DNA of 64,000 bases. Origin: an uncultured Synergistales bacterium. GTDB taxonomy: Bacteria; Synergistota; Synergistia; Synergistales; Aminobacteriaceae. Under the pieces are notes generated by a model, which was not told where the DNA came from, searched no databases, and was given only the letters and a program-made list of their open reading frames with translations. The DNA lies in the NCBI GenBank assembly GCA_905234075.1, contig CAJOGI010000001.1, forward strand, positions 271,664-335,663, given 5' to 3'. Made by a program: the position numbers and the translations under genes. Shown here piece after piece: positions 26,417-35,327 of the stretch (positions within the stretch are counted from its first letter, which is position 1; each line of letters starts with the position of its first letter).

Positions 26417-27427
26417 ATGAAGAAAAGAGTTTTAAGCGCAATGCGTCCGACCGGCCCACTGCATCTTGGACACATGGCCGGAGCTTTGAGCAATTTCGTG
26501 AGGCTTCAGAATGATGATAATTATGAATGTTTTTACAGCATAGCGGACTGGCACGCCCTAATGTCAAATTACGCGGACTCGGCGAACACGGGCGAATATT
26601 GTTACACAGCTCTGCTTGACTGGCTGGCAGTCGGCATTGACCCTGAAAGAAGCCCGGTGTTTATTCAGTCGCATGTACCGCAGCACGCGGAGCTGGCCTT
26701 AGCGTTAGGAATGATCACACCGTTAGGCTGGCTCTACAGAAATCCTACGTACAAAGAACAATTATTTAACATAAGAAATAAAGACTTGGGCACGTATGCT
26801 TTTCTCGGCTATCCCGTTTTAATGGCGGCTGATATTTTGCTTTACCGTGCTTCGCTCGTTCCAGTCGGCGAAGATCAAAGTGCGCATTTAGAATTAAGCC
26901 GCGAGACCGTCAGACGCTTCAATAATTTTTTTGGCGAAGATTTATTAGTCGAGCCTCAACCGTTATTCACTCAGACACCGAAAGTTCCGGGAATTGACGG
27001 CCGCAAGATGAGCAAGTCGTACGGCAATGCTCTTGAAATTTCAGAACCTGCCGACTCAATGTGGCAGAAGCTCAGAACGATGATGACCGACCCCGCACGA
27101 ATGAGACGCACGGATCCAGGCGACCCGGAAAAATGTCCCGTCTGGGATTTGCACAAAGTCTTTAATCATGACGAGGACGAGAAGAAAGAAATCTGCGAGG
27201 GCTGCAAAAATGCCGGCATCGGCTGCATAGACTGCAAGAAAAAATTAAATGCTCATATTCAGGACATGATGAATCCGGTAAGAGAACGCAGAGCAAAATA
27301 TGAGGGCAAGAGATCTTTATTAGATGAAATTCTTGCGGACGGTGCTGAACGCGCCGAAAAAGTTGCACGCGAGACAATGAATACAATTTATCCGGCTATG
27401 GGGTTATTAATTAATCCGAAACGCTAA
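26417..27427 (+). CDS. trpS: Tryptophanyl-tRNA synthetase with a predicted 4Fe-4S site
   Basis: 336 aa class I synthetase charging tRNA-Trp. The HIGH-type motif LHLGH is at residues 15-19 and KMSKS at about 199-203 in DGRKMSKSYGN. Cysteines 240, 263, 270 and 273 follow the spacing C-x22-C-x6-C-x2-C. That is the arrangement known to me from Thermotoga maritima TrpRS, where it binds a 4Fe-4S cluster in the anticodon-binding domain. Most bacterial TrpRS lack it. The start follows AGCAGGAG. The gene stands alone, divergent from pyk and 336 bp ahead of fliD. Confidence 0.97.
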   Translation: MKKRVLSAMRPTGPLHLGHMAGALSNFVRLQNDDNYECFYSIADWHALMSNYADSANTGEYCYTALLDWLAVGIDPERSPVFIQSHVPQHAELALALGMITPLGWLYRNPTYKEQLFNIRNKDLGTYAFLGYPVLMAADILLYRASLVPVGEDQSAHLELSRETVRRFNNFFGEDLLVEPQPLFTQTPKVPGIDGRKMSKSYGNALEISEPADSMWQKLRTMMTDPARMRRTDPGDPEKCPVWDLHKVFNHDEDEKKEICEGCKNAGIGCIDCKKKLNAHIQDMMNPVRERRAKYEGKRSLLDEILADGAERAEKVARETMNTIYPAMGLLINPKR

Positions 27428-27544
27428 AATTTTTTCACAGCTGCCCGAACAAAGTCCTTAGGGATTTTGCCGGGCTTTAATTTTTTTTGTGCTTATTCAA
27501 AAAAATTTTCATGTGTTAAAATATTTTTATTCCATTCAAAAAAA

Positions 27545-27657
27545 TCAAAGAGAATTTTTTGCAACTACTTTTACACCTACAAAAACTTTTATTTTTTTTC
27601 ACGTCCATCAAAAATTACAAAGCCGTTTGAAAAAATAGAATCACAAATTTTTTTTCA
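27545..27657 (+). repeat. Dispersed intergenic repeat, copy B
   Basis: Partner of the minus-strand copy at 3645-3757, sharing TTTTTTGCAACTACTTTTAC and, further on, AAAAAATAGAATCAC. It lies in the 336-bp gap between trpS and fliD, which otherwise holds only the fliD promoter. No open frame of interest crosses both copies. Confidence 0.7.
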
Positions 27658-27692
27658 GGCCGTCATTTTTTCAAAAAAAATTTTTTTCTCTC

Positions 27693-27720
27693 TAATTATT
27701 TTTTTCAAAAACACCGATAA
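27693..27720 (+). promoter_or_regulatory. Probable sigma-28-type promoter of fliD
   Basis: TAATTATT, 12 nt, then ACCGATAA. The -10-like element matches 7/8 of GCCGATAA; the -35-like element is weaker and the spacer is one base longer than consensus. It lies about 43 nt before the fliD ATG, which has a strong AGGAGG. Confidence 0.55.
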
Positions 27721-27763
27721 ATTTTTTAGGATAGTCTCTAAATGAACAGGAGGTTAAAATTTT

Positions 27764-30700
27764 ATGGCATCAATGAGCGTTTCGGGCGTAGTCTCTGGCA
27801 TGGACTGGGAGAGCATGATCGATAACATTCTTGAATCTGCTCAGAAGCCCGCTATGGTTCAGGTGAATAAAAAAACAAACCTGACGAATAAAAAAAGTCT
27901 GTTCGAGGAAATGAAAGTTACTATGAACAGCATTCAAACATCTCTGTCGCCTTTGAAACTTGCTTCGACTTACAAGGCAAAAGAAATTGAGATTGAGAGA
28001 ATTGACACGTCAGGCTCTTATAAAGGAGTCTTAACGGCAACGGTCAACGCTGACGCTGAAGTCAACGTTTATGATCTGAAAGTTAATCAGCTTGCTACGG
28101 CGCAAGCGAACAGGTCAAAGCAGATTACTTCATCTACTCTTAAAAGCACACTCGGAAATATTGAGAGCTCAAAAATGTATATCAACGCCGGCGGTCAGCA
28201 GATCGGGATTGACGTTTACAACACCGACACGCTTGAGTCTCTTAAGTCGCGGATTAACACGACTCTGAAAACTTTAAGCACGCCTCTGGCTGTTACGGCT
28301 TCGGTCGTCGATAATAAATTAATTCTCAAAAGCGATTACACCGGGCTTGGAACAACTTCCGTTACAGGCACGACAAGAGATAAATATAACTCCAGCGGCT
28401 TCACTGATCTTGGCACGATAATAACTAACGCTGACAGCGGAGCATATACTAACATAGTGGTAGATGAAAATAATCTCGATAATCTGAAAGTTATGAGCGG
28501 AACGAAAACTTATTCCCTTCATACGGATTACGAGGTCGTAAATAATCAGATACGCTGGAAGCAGTACGAGGACACTGACAACGTAAAACTCGGCGAGAGT
28601 CTTTCCGCGTCGTACACAATGGGGATCGGCGACGTTTTTGCCAAGACCGGCAAAAAAACCTCCGGCACTACGGACAGCGTGTCGCTAGGCTTTGATGTCA
28701 TTGACAACGGAACTTTATCGCAGCGAATGTCAATCACCGGCAAAAATGTAACTACAACGACGGAGACAAAAACTTCTCTTAGTTCCGGCGAAGAGGTCGG
28801 GACAACGACAGACACTGCCACAAAGAAAGATGACTATAACAACGAAATAATAACGACGACAACGACAACAATAACTGAAAACGAGGACGGCGCGTATAAC
28901 GTTAAGACGACTGTCGAGGTTACGAAAACTTTTTATTACGGAAAAGATTTCACTTTCAAAGACGGCACTGTTACATGGCTCGAACAGGCAAGCACGACGA
29001 ACGAGCCGGACTCCTACACCGTGAGCTATTCGACAGATGCTACGACCGTCTATTATCCGACTTATAAAAACATTGTCGAGGGCACTAGGGGCTCCGGCAC
29101 AACTGAAGATAAAATTAATATTGATGTTGATGAATTTAGCAAGGCATACAAAAAAGCTATAGGCTCGGACGTTCCGACATTAACATTAACGGGCTCTGAC
29201 AACGTAACCAGAACATACCTTGACCCTGCGGACACGTCTTTATTCAAATTAACTGACAAGAACGGAACAGAATATAAATACGGCCGCGACTATGTCATAA
29301 ATTTGAACGATAACGGGGACGGTTATGTTGTCTCATGGTGCGCGGCGAAGGACTCGAACGGCGACGGCTCAATAGATGAATATGATGCAAATACAGCTGT
29401 CTCGACTTACGCTGATGAAAAAAATATCAGCCTGCTTGACGTACAGGCCGCGCCTGACGCAGCCACGAGCTATACTTTCAGCTTATCGATTCAGAGCGAA
29501 GTTACCAGAGGCTCTACAGATGATGATGAAATTAACATTGACGTTGATGAATTTAGCAAGGCATATAAAAAGGCTACGGGCTCGGACGTTCCGACACTGA
29601 CATTAACGGGCTCTGACAAAGTAATCAGAACATACCTTGACCCTGCGGACACGTCGCTGTTCAAATTAATCGGCAAGGACGGAACAGAATATGAATACGG
29701 CCGCGACTATGTCATAAGGGTTAAAGATGACGGGGACGGTTATGTTGTTTCATGGTTCGCTGCGACGGACTCGAACGGCGACGGCTCAATAAATGCTCTT
29801 GACGCTAACATAGCCGCCTCAACTTACGCGCAGGAAAAAAATATCAGCCTGCTTGGACTACAGACCGCGCCTGACACAGGCAAGAGCTATACGTTCGCCT
29901 TATCCGGGACTCAGACAAAAAAATATTCAGCTAGCGTTAAATCGTCGGACGATGACAAAGACTTAACATTAACGGGCCTTTTAGGTAAAGACTTAAAACT
30001 TGACGAAGACGATTATAAAAATATTGTCATTAAAGATTCAGACGGCACTAAATATACATACGGAACTGACTTCAAAATAACTGACGGCAAAATTGTATGG
30101 CTCGACACAAAAGAGACTTACAAGCCAAGCGCACCCGACAAGGGCACGGAATACACGATCAAATATGAAAGCTTCAAACCTACTGAAGTAGAAGCGACGT
30201 ATAATTATAGCGATGACAAAGATTTTGAGGTTAAACTGCTCAACGATTACGGGAAAATTTCTGATAATTCAAATTCTTATCTGAGCTACGAACAAATTTT
30301 GAAAGATGCTAATTCCAAGCTCACGGCTGACTCAGACATTAACGATATTGATGACGCACTCGCAGAAGTTTTCACGCTCACCGATGAAGAAGGCAACACT
30401 TACACATACGGCGTTGATTATAGAATTGCCATGCTTGAAGATGATAAGGACAAAGAAGCCGAAAATCATTCAGCGGTTTTGCAATGGATAAACGGCGGCG
30501 ACGCTCCTGCAAATAACACAAAGTTCACGATTTCTTACACCGGCAGAGGCAAAGGGGGCGGAGAAGTTTTTGAGATTAAGGACGCTGTAACGCGCTCAAA
30601 TTCCGACGTGATTGTTTCGGGCTCTCCGGATTATAATGAATTTAAAACGGGCACGACAACAATTAATCAGGGTTCAAAAATTTTTTATGAGGGCGTTGAT

Positions 30701-32365
30701 TATGAAGTCGGAGCGGACGATGACGGCAACGTCTTAATAAACTGGAAGACCGGCACAAATTACGAATGGTATTTCCCGGCTTCGAGGTCAACTTCGCAGT
30801 ACACGATCAATTTAACGACCGAGAAGGGCGAAACAAAAACTTACACGGCCACACGCGGCTATGAAGATACTTTAGACCTCCGCAGTCTTGGATTTACGAA
30901 GATGTCTAACAACGGAACATTAAATTCAATTACATACGGCGGTACGACTTACGACCTGACGAACACGAGCACGGACGACGACGGGAAAACGCCTTCCGAC
31001 CTCGTAAGAGACAAGTTAGGCATAGATCTCACTGAAAGCACAAACGGCGGAGTGAGGGTCTTTAATTTCGCTTGGACTAATTCCACTTTGACGAGCCGTG
31101 ATAATCTGCCGGGCTACGGCGACGATATTTCGATTGACTACGAATATAACGTCAACACTTTCTCATTGAGCGACGACGGCGACGGGGTGATTGACGCGCT
31201 TGGCCTCAATGATGACATTACGGAAGCTCAAAACGCGATTTTAGTTCTTGACGGTGAGGAAGTTCAGCGCGACTCAAACGACATCGGCGAGAGCTACGAG
31301 AACGAATTAATTAAGGGCATGACGCTTCACTTAAAAGGCACCGGCGAAGTTTCGATGGACGTTTCGCACGACGCGGAGAAGGCAGTCGAATCGATTCAAA
31401 CGTTCGTCGATAATTACAACAGTTTAATGTCATGGATTAATACGCGAATGACTGAAAGCCAGGTTGACGATGACACAGCCGCGACGATTGACTCTGACGA
31501 CTTCAGAATGAGGTGGGGACTTCTTCATGGAAATTCTTTATTACGTAACACGAAGAGCCAAATGCGCGACATCACGGCGCAAAATTTCACGTACTCATTC
31601 ACATCGCGCACAAGCTCCGATGAAATTTACGGCTCAATGGCTTATAACGGCCTCAAGACCGACTCGACTTTGAGACTGCGCATAAATTCCACGTACGTTG
31701 ACGTTCCTGTTTTAATGACCGATACATTAGAGGACATCGTTGCAAAAATCAGCGATAGCTCAAACGCCGCAATGAAGAATATTTTTTATGACGCTGACGG
31801 AAATTTACTTGACGACCCTTTAATCAAGGCTAAAGTCGAGGGCGACAAGCTCGTTATTTCTTCATCATCGAACGCTGAAATTACAATGTCCGGCACTGCC
31901 GCAATGAATGCCCTAAAAGTGAATTACACTTATAAAGGCGTTTATCAGCTTGGAATTGCGACGACTTCGACGGATTACGGCAAGAGCGGCGAACTTGAAT
32001 TTGATAGTGAAAAATTTATGACCGCCCTCGAAGATAACCCGGACGAAGTTCAGGCGTTAATGCTCAAATATGCGTCGGCTATGGACAAGTGGACAAAGTC
32101 AATGCTGAATAGTTCTTCATCGGGTGCAACGTCAGGAACATTGACGCGGCAGATCGAAGACATTGACAAGCAGATAAACAACATTAATGAATATCTCGAA
32201 AAATATCAGGAGCGGATCGACCGCATGGAGGAGAATTTGAGAACGAAGTACGCCGCCGCCGAGCAGCGGATTTCAAAATTATCTCAACAGGCAAGCGCGA
32301 TTTCTGCAATTCTTCAGCAGTTGTCGGGGAACGGGAACAATAACAACAACTCCGCGAGTTCGTAA
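27764..32365 (+). CDS. fliD: Giant flagellar filament cap protein FliD (HAP2)
   Basis: 1,533 aa against about 470 in E. coli. The N-terminal FliD domain (SVSGVVSGMDWESMIDNILE, about 1-110) is intact. So is the C-terminal FliD domain with coiled coil (about 1180-1520: VESIQTFVDNYNSLMSWINT, ALEDNPDEVQALMLKYASAM, IDKQINNINEYLEKYQERID). Between them are at least six short modules of the type YG.DY.....G.I.W......P..GT.YT.SY. Two near-identical 139-aa units (starting near 442 and 581) each hold an EF-hand or dockerin-like loop DSNGDGSI near 529 and 668. The protein caps the growing filament and contacts surfaces, so the expansion is likely exposed. A terminator lies about 130 bp downstream. Confidence 0.93.
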   Translation: MASMSVSGVVSGMDWESMIDNILESAQKPAMVQVNKKTNLTNKKSLFEEMKVTMNSIQTSLSPLKLASTYKAKEIEIERIDTSGSYKGVLTATVNADAEVNVYDLKVNQLATAQANRSKQITSSTLKSTLGNIESSKMYINAGGQQIGIDVYNTDTLESLKSRINTTLKTLSTPLAVTASVVDNKLILKSDYTGLGTTSVTGTTRDKYNSSGFTDLGTIITNADSGAYTNIVVDENNLDNLKVMSGTKTYSLHTDYEVVNNQIRWKQYEDTDNVKLGESLSASYTMGIGDVFAKTGKKTSGTTDSVSLGFDVIDNGTLSQRMSITGKNVTTTTETKTSLSSGEEVGTTTDTATKKDDYNNEIITTTTTTITENEDGAYNVKTTVEVTKTFYYGKDFTFKDGTVTWLEQASTTNEPDSYTVSYSTDATTVYYPTYKNIVEGTRGSGTTEDKINIDVDEFSKAYKKAIGSDVPTLTLTGSDNVTRTYLDPADTSLFKLTDKNGTEYKYGRDYVINLNDNGDGYVVSWCAAKDSNGDGSIDEYDANTAVSTYADEKNISLLDVQAAPDAATSYTFSLSIQSEVTRGSTDDDEINIDVDEFSKAYKKATGSDVPTLTLTGSDKVIRTYLDPADTSLFKLIGKDGTEYEYGRDYVIRVKDDGDGYVVSWFAATDSNGDGSINALDANIAASTYAQEKNISLLGLQTAPDTGKSYTFALSGTQTKKYSASVKSSDDDKDLTLTGLLGKDLKLDEDDYKNIVIKDSDGTKYTYGTDFKITDGKIVWLDTKETYKPSAPDKGTEYTIKYESFKPTEVEATYNYSDDKDFEVKLLNDYGKISDNSNSYLSYEQILKDANSKLTADSDINDIDDALAEVFTLTDEEGNTYTYGVDYRIAMLEDDKDKEAENHSAVLQWINGGDAPANNTKFTISYTGRGKGGGEVFEIKDAVTRSNSDVIVSGSPDYNEFKTGTTTINQGSKIFYEGVDYEVGADDDGNVLINWKTGTNYEWYFPASRSTSQYTINLTTEKGETKTYTATRGYEDTLDLRSLGFTKMSNNGTLNSITYGGTTYDLTNTSTDDDGKTPSDLVRDKLGIDLTESTNGGVRVFNFAWTNSTLTSRDNLPGYGDDISIDYEYNVNTFSLSDDGDGVIDALGLNDDITEAQNAILVLDGEEVQRDSNDIGESYENELIKGMTLHLKGTGEVSMDVSHDAEKAVESIQTFVDNYNSLMSWINTRMTESQVDDDTAATIDSDDFRMRWGLLHGNSLLRNTKSQMRDITAQNFTYSFTSRTSSDEIYGSMAYNGLKTDSTLRLRINSTYVDVPVLMTDTLEDIVAKISDSSNAAMKNIFYDADGNLLDDPLIKAKVEGDKLVISSSSNAEITMSGTAAMNALKVNYTYKGVYQLGIATTSTDYGKSGELEFDSEKFMTALEDNPDEVQALMLKYASAMDKWTKSMLNSSSSGATSGTLTRQIEDIDKQINNINEYLEKYQERIDRMEENLRTKYAAAEQRISKLSQQASAISAILQQLSGNGNNNNNSASS

Positions 32366-32494
32366 ATTATAGTAATTTTTTATGAGTAGTTTGACACATT
32401 TTAATTCGTGGTGTAAAATCTCGGCTCAATGCAATTCAGAATATATATTTACTTCGTAACAATCTTTTCGTAATACCTTTCAGTGATAATAATA

Positions 32495-32518
32495 CCGCCG
32501 GTTTGACCGGCGGTTTTT
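32495..32518 (+). terminator. Rho-independent terminator downstream of fliD
   Basis: CCGCCGGT-TTG-ACCGGCGG forms a perfect 8-bp stem with a 3-nt loop followed by TTTTT. It lies between the converging fliD and patatin genes and works only in the fliD direction. Confidence 0.92.
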
Positions 32519-32539
32519 AACCTCGTTTTTAATTTTTAA

Positions 32540-34633
32540 TTAGGGCAGCGGATAATGATCCCATATCGGAACGCCCAAGAAGAATCCGGCCTTAAAATCT
32601 TCTGAGCCGTACATTACCGCAAATTTCATATCAACAAGATTGTTCGGGAAGTTCACGGCAAGCCCGACTTCATAGGGAGCATCTATTTTGTGCCAGCCCT
32701 TGTCCATCGCGTAGCCCCAGCTTGCGAAGACTTCTCCGGCTATGACTCCCATAGCGGTACGTGAAATAATTTTGCGGACTGCCAGATTAGTCCAGAACAT
32801 TCTCTCGGCCTCAATAGGATTTCTTGCGATTGAGTATAATTCTTCGGCAGCTCCTAAATAAACGGCGTGGCTTCGTTTGTTCAGATCGCCTTCAGCAAAT
32901 CCTATTCTAAAATAAGTCCGCCATGATTTTGAAACTTCGAGCGGCTTGAAATAACTGAACCTGTAATTAATTTCGTCGAAGTCCGGCCACCATGCGTTGA
33001 CCCTCCATAAATAGCCGCGTGTCGGGTCGCCGGGTATATCGAGAGTGTCATACTCTGCCGAAAAAGTTAAACCGACTGCTTCCGTGCTGTCCTTTTTTGA
33101 AACCGGAACACCGTCAACGTGTTCATAAGCAACTCCGATTGACGCATTGACATCTCCCCATGTGAATAACCTGCTCGCGCCCACTGCGTATCTGTCCCAG
33201 TCCCTGACTGTGTTGCCGGAACCTGACGGCTGCCAGTTTTGAGCAGACAATGTAAACTGCCACGCATTCATCGGCTGCGGTGCTGTCTGATAGGATAAAT
33301 CAATCCCCGCTTGCTCGCCGATTTTGAGAACGCCCATTAAAGAGTCATACTCTGAAAAAATTCCGCGTGCCTCGCCTTTTAGATAGAGCCATCTGTTTGG
33401 GTGCAGGTTAGTTGTGTAGCCGGAGATGCCCCATTTAAGTTCGGGCGACTGTCTCACGTCAACGCGGACAAGAATATCGCCTGAATTTGTCCGCCCCAGC
33501 TGATAGTCCGCAAATTCAACGCCTGGAGCTGTCGCAAGTTTTTCCATGTATTCGTCAATTCTTTTTGTGTCCACAGGCTTGCCTACCCAGACAAGCATTT
33601 TTTTTCTGACAAGCTCGGCCATTTTTTCAGGAAGTCCATGAACTTCAATTTCAGCTACGGTGTCGCTGAATTTTCTTTCAGCCTGCAAAGTGAAAAGTCC
33701 CGGCCCGGTGTCCGAAAGTGCTTTTATCTCTTCAATTTTTGCGATAGCCGCCTCGCGTCCAAGAGCAATAATTTTTTCGGGATCCGACGCTTCTAATAAT
33801 CCTAGTCCTTCAATATTCGGAGTTAATAAAATATCTGCGGCCCTAGCTTCTTCGTTAGTGGCTTTTCTCATTAAGATAGTCAAGGATCGTCCTACAACGT
33901 CAAGATATGAATTAATGCCCGCCGATGAAAGATTGTCGGAGATATCTACGGCAACTATGGGAATATTCGGGAAAAGTTCTTTTGCCGTGTAGACGGGAAG
34001 ATTTGAAACTACTCCGCCGTCAACTAAAAGATGATCGTCAATGACCCAAGGCTCGAACAGTGCGGGAATTGACATTGAAGCTCTCATGGCTGCCGCTAAG
34101 TTGCCGCTGGTCAGGACGACTTTTTCGCCCTTGTTAATATCCGTAGCGACTGCAGCATACGGTATAGGGAGGTGATAAAAATCCGTCTCTGTTACGTGGC
34201 GCATTAGCTGGGAAAAATATTCGTAGAGTTTATCGCCCGTCAAAATTCCTTTAGGGCCGCGCTGTCCGTCCTTTTTTTTATAAGTAAGCGCAGGAATTGT
34301 GCTTGTCTTTGCGCGTCTGTCGTTGCCGGTGAAAACGAACATGGGCCCGGTATTTTCTGACAACAGCGCAGGCAGGTCTAATTCATGCAATATTCTGTGC
34401 ATGTCCTGCGTTGAATAGCCGCTCGCCCTCAACGCGCCCATCAAAGCTCCCATGCTCGTGCCAACTATGCCTATTATGGGTATGCCGTTCTCTTCGAGAG
34501 TCTCCATAACGCCCAAGTGTGCAAAGCCCTTTGTGCCTCCGCCGGACAAAACTAAAATAACTCCGGCCTCGCTTGAGACGGGATTAAAAATTATCGTAAA
34601 TGCCGCGATTAAAGCGCATAAAAATTTTTTCAT
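32540..34633 (-). CDS. Patatin-like phospholipase with POTRA and outer-membrane barrel (PlpD/type Vd-like)
   Basis: 697 aa. The signal peptide (residues 1-23) is followed by a patatin domain. Its oxyanion loop is GGGTKG (31-36), the nucleophile is Ser60 in GTSMG, and the catalytic Asp is in DGGVVSNLPV (about 205). Residues about 310-390 look like a POTRA domain (FSDTVAEIEVHGLPEKMAEL). The remainder alternates beta strands with aromatic girdles, ending in MFAVMYGS/GFFLGVPIW-type strands, as in a 16-stranded BamA/TpsB-like barrel. This architecture is the type Vd autotransporter (PlpD of Pseudomonas, FplA of Fusobacterium), which exposes a phospholipase A1/A2 at the surface. Single gene with terminators on both sides. 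Confidence 0.9.
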   Translation of the reverse strand: MKKFLCALIAAFTIIFNPVSSEAGVILVLSGGGTKGFAHLGVMETLEENGIPIIGIVGTSMGALMGALRASGYSTQDMHRILHELDLPALLSENTGPMFVFTGNDRRAKTSTIPALTYKKKDGQRGPKGILTGDKLYEYFSQLMRHVTETDFYHLPIPYAAVATDINKGEKVVLTSGNLAAAMRASMSIPALFEPWVIDDHLLVDGGVVSNLPVYTAKELFPNIPIVAVDISDNLSSAGINSYLDVVGRSLTILMRKATNEEARAADILLTPNIEGLGLLEASDPEKIIALGREAAIAKIEEIKALSDTGPGLFTLQAERKFSDTVAEIEVHGLPEKMAELVRKKMLVWVGKPVDTKRIDEYMEKLATAPGVEFADYQLGRTNSGDILVRVDVRQSPELKWGISGYTTNLHPNRWLYLKGEARGIFSEYDSLMGVLKIGEQAGIDLSYQTAPQPMNAWQFTLSAQNWQPSGSGNTVRDWDRYAVGASRLFTWGDVNASIGVAYEHVDGVPVSKKDSTEAVGLTFSAEYDTLDIPGDPTRGYLWRVNAWWPDFDEINYRFSYFKPLEVSKSWRTYFRIGFAEGDLNKRSHAVYLGAAEELYSIARNPIEAERMFWTNLAVRKIISRTAMGVIAGEVFASWGYAMDKGWHKIDAPYEVGLAVNFPNNLVDMKFAVMYGSEDFKAGFFLGVPIWDHYPLP

Positions 34634-34664
34634 TCTTACTCAATCACTAATCCTAACTCCTAAA

Positions 34665-34698
34665 TTAAAAACGGCTCCGGCCTTAACGACCAGAACCG
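34665..34698 (-). terminator. Rho-independent terminator downstream of cheX
   Basis: On the minus strand CGGTTCTGG and CCGGAGCCG pair over 9 bp with two G-U pairs around a 9-nt loop and are followed by TTTTT. It separates cheX from the patatin gene on the same strand. Confidence 0.75.
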
Positions 34699-34743
34699 CC
34701 GGTGAATTTCTAAAAAATAAAATTAAATTAAAAAATAAAAATC

Positions 34744-35235
34744 TTAGTCAATTTTGAATGACAACACTAAATAAAGACCTCCGGAAGGCTGAAGTGAAAA
34801 AGGAAGCGTAAAACTTTTCATTCCCCCGTCCTCTTTTGTAACGTTCTTGATATTTTCTCCGAATATGAGCTGCGGTGGCGTTACATCGACAGTCCCCAGC
34901 GCACTCTGAACTAAAGCGCGTCCGCCGATCATGTTTGAAAGTTCGCCGATAACGCTCATCGAAACGTCCTCGCCGATCTGAGGCACGATCATTCCGCCCG
35001 ACATAGCTTTAATTATATTGTCGAAGCCGTCTTTATTGAGCATTATATTTACTGTGCCGCGAGAACCCACGCCCACAACGCCTATAAGAGCAACCGTGCA
35101 TATATTATCGACCTTGATGCCTTGAGCGACTTTTGCTTTGTTGAGGGTGATATTAAGCCCCACTTCTCGCCCTACTGAAAGAACAGCCGACGCAAAACTA
35201 TTCACAAGAGCGACAAGTTTATCCATACCGGCCAT
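34744..35235 (-). CDS. cheX: CheX-like chemotaxis phosphatase
   Basis: 163 aa, the normal CheX/CheC-type single-domain length. The catalytic ExxN motif is in SVIGELSNMIGGRA (about residues 93-106), the helix that hydrolyses CheY-P. Upstream, VALIGVVGVGSRGTVNIML is the characteristic strand pair of CheX. CheX removes phosphate from CheY and so resets flagellar switching. It has a strong AGGAGGGG ribosome-binding site and stands apart from other chemotaxis genes. Confidence 0.85.
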   Translation of the reverse strand: MAGMDKLVALVNSFASAVLSVGREVGLNITLNKAKVAQGIKVDNICTVALIGVVGVGSRGTVNIMLNKDGFDNIIKAMSGGMIVPQIGEDVSMSVIGELSNMIGGRALVQSALGTVDVTPPQLIFGENIKNVTKEDGGMKSFTLPFSLQPSGGLYLVLSFKID

Positions 35236-35327
35236 CTAAATTAATCCCCTCCTGTAAAATTTATGACTTGAATTAGAATTTAGCATATTATAACTTATTC
35301 GCAAGCATATCTCTATATTATTTTCAT

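Noticed and set aside
29080..29920. fliD duplication as an assembly artefact
   Set aside because: The two units differ at many nucleotide positions and at several residues and keep the reading frame, which points to a real diverged duplication.
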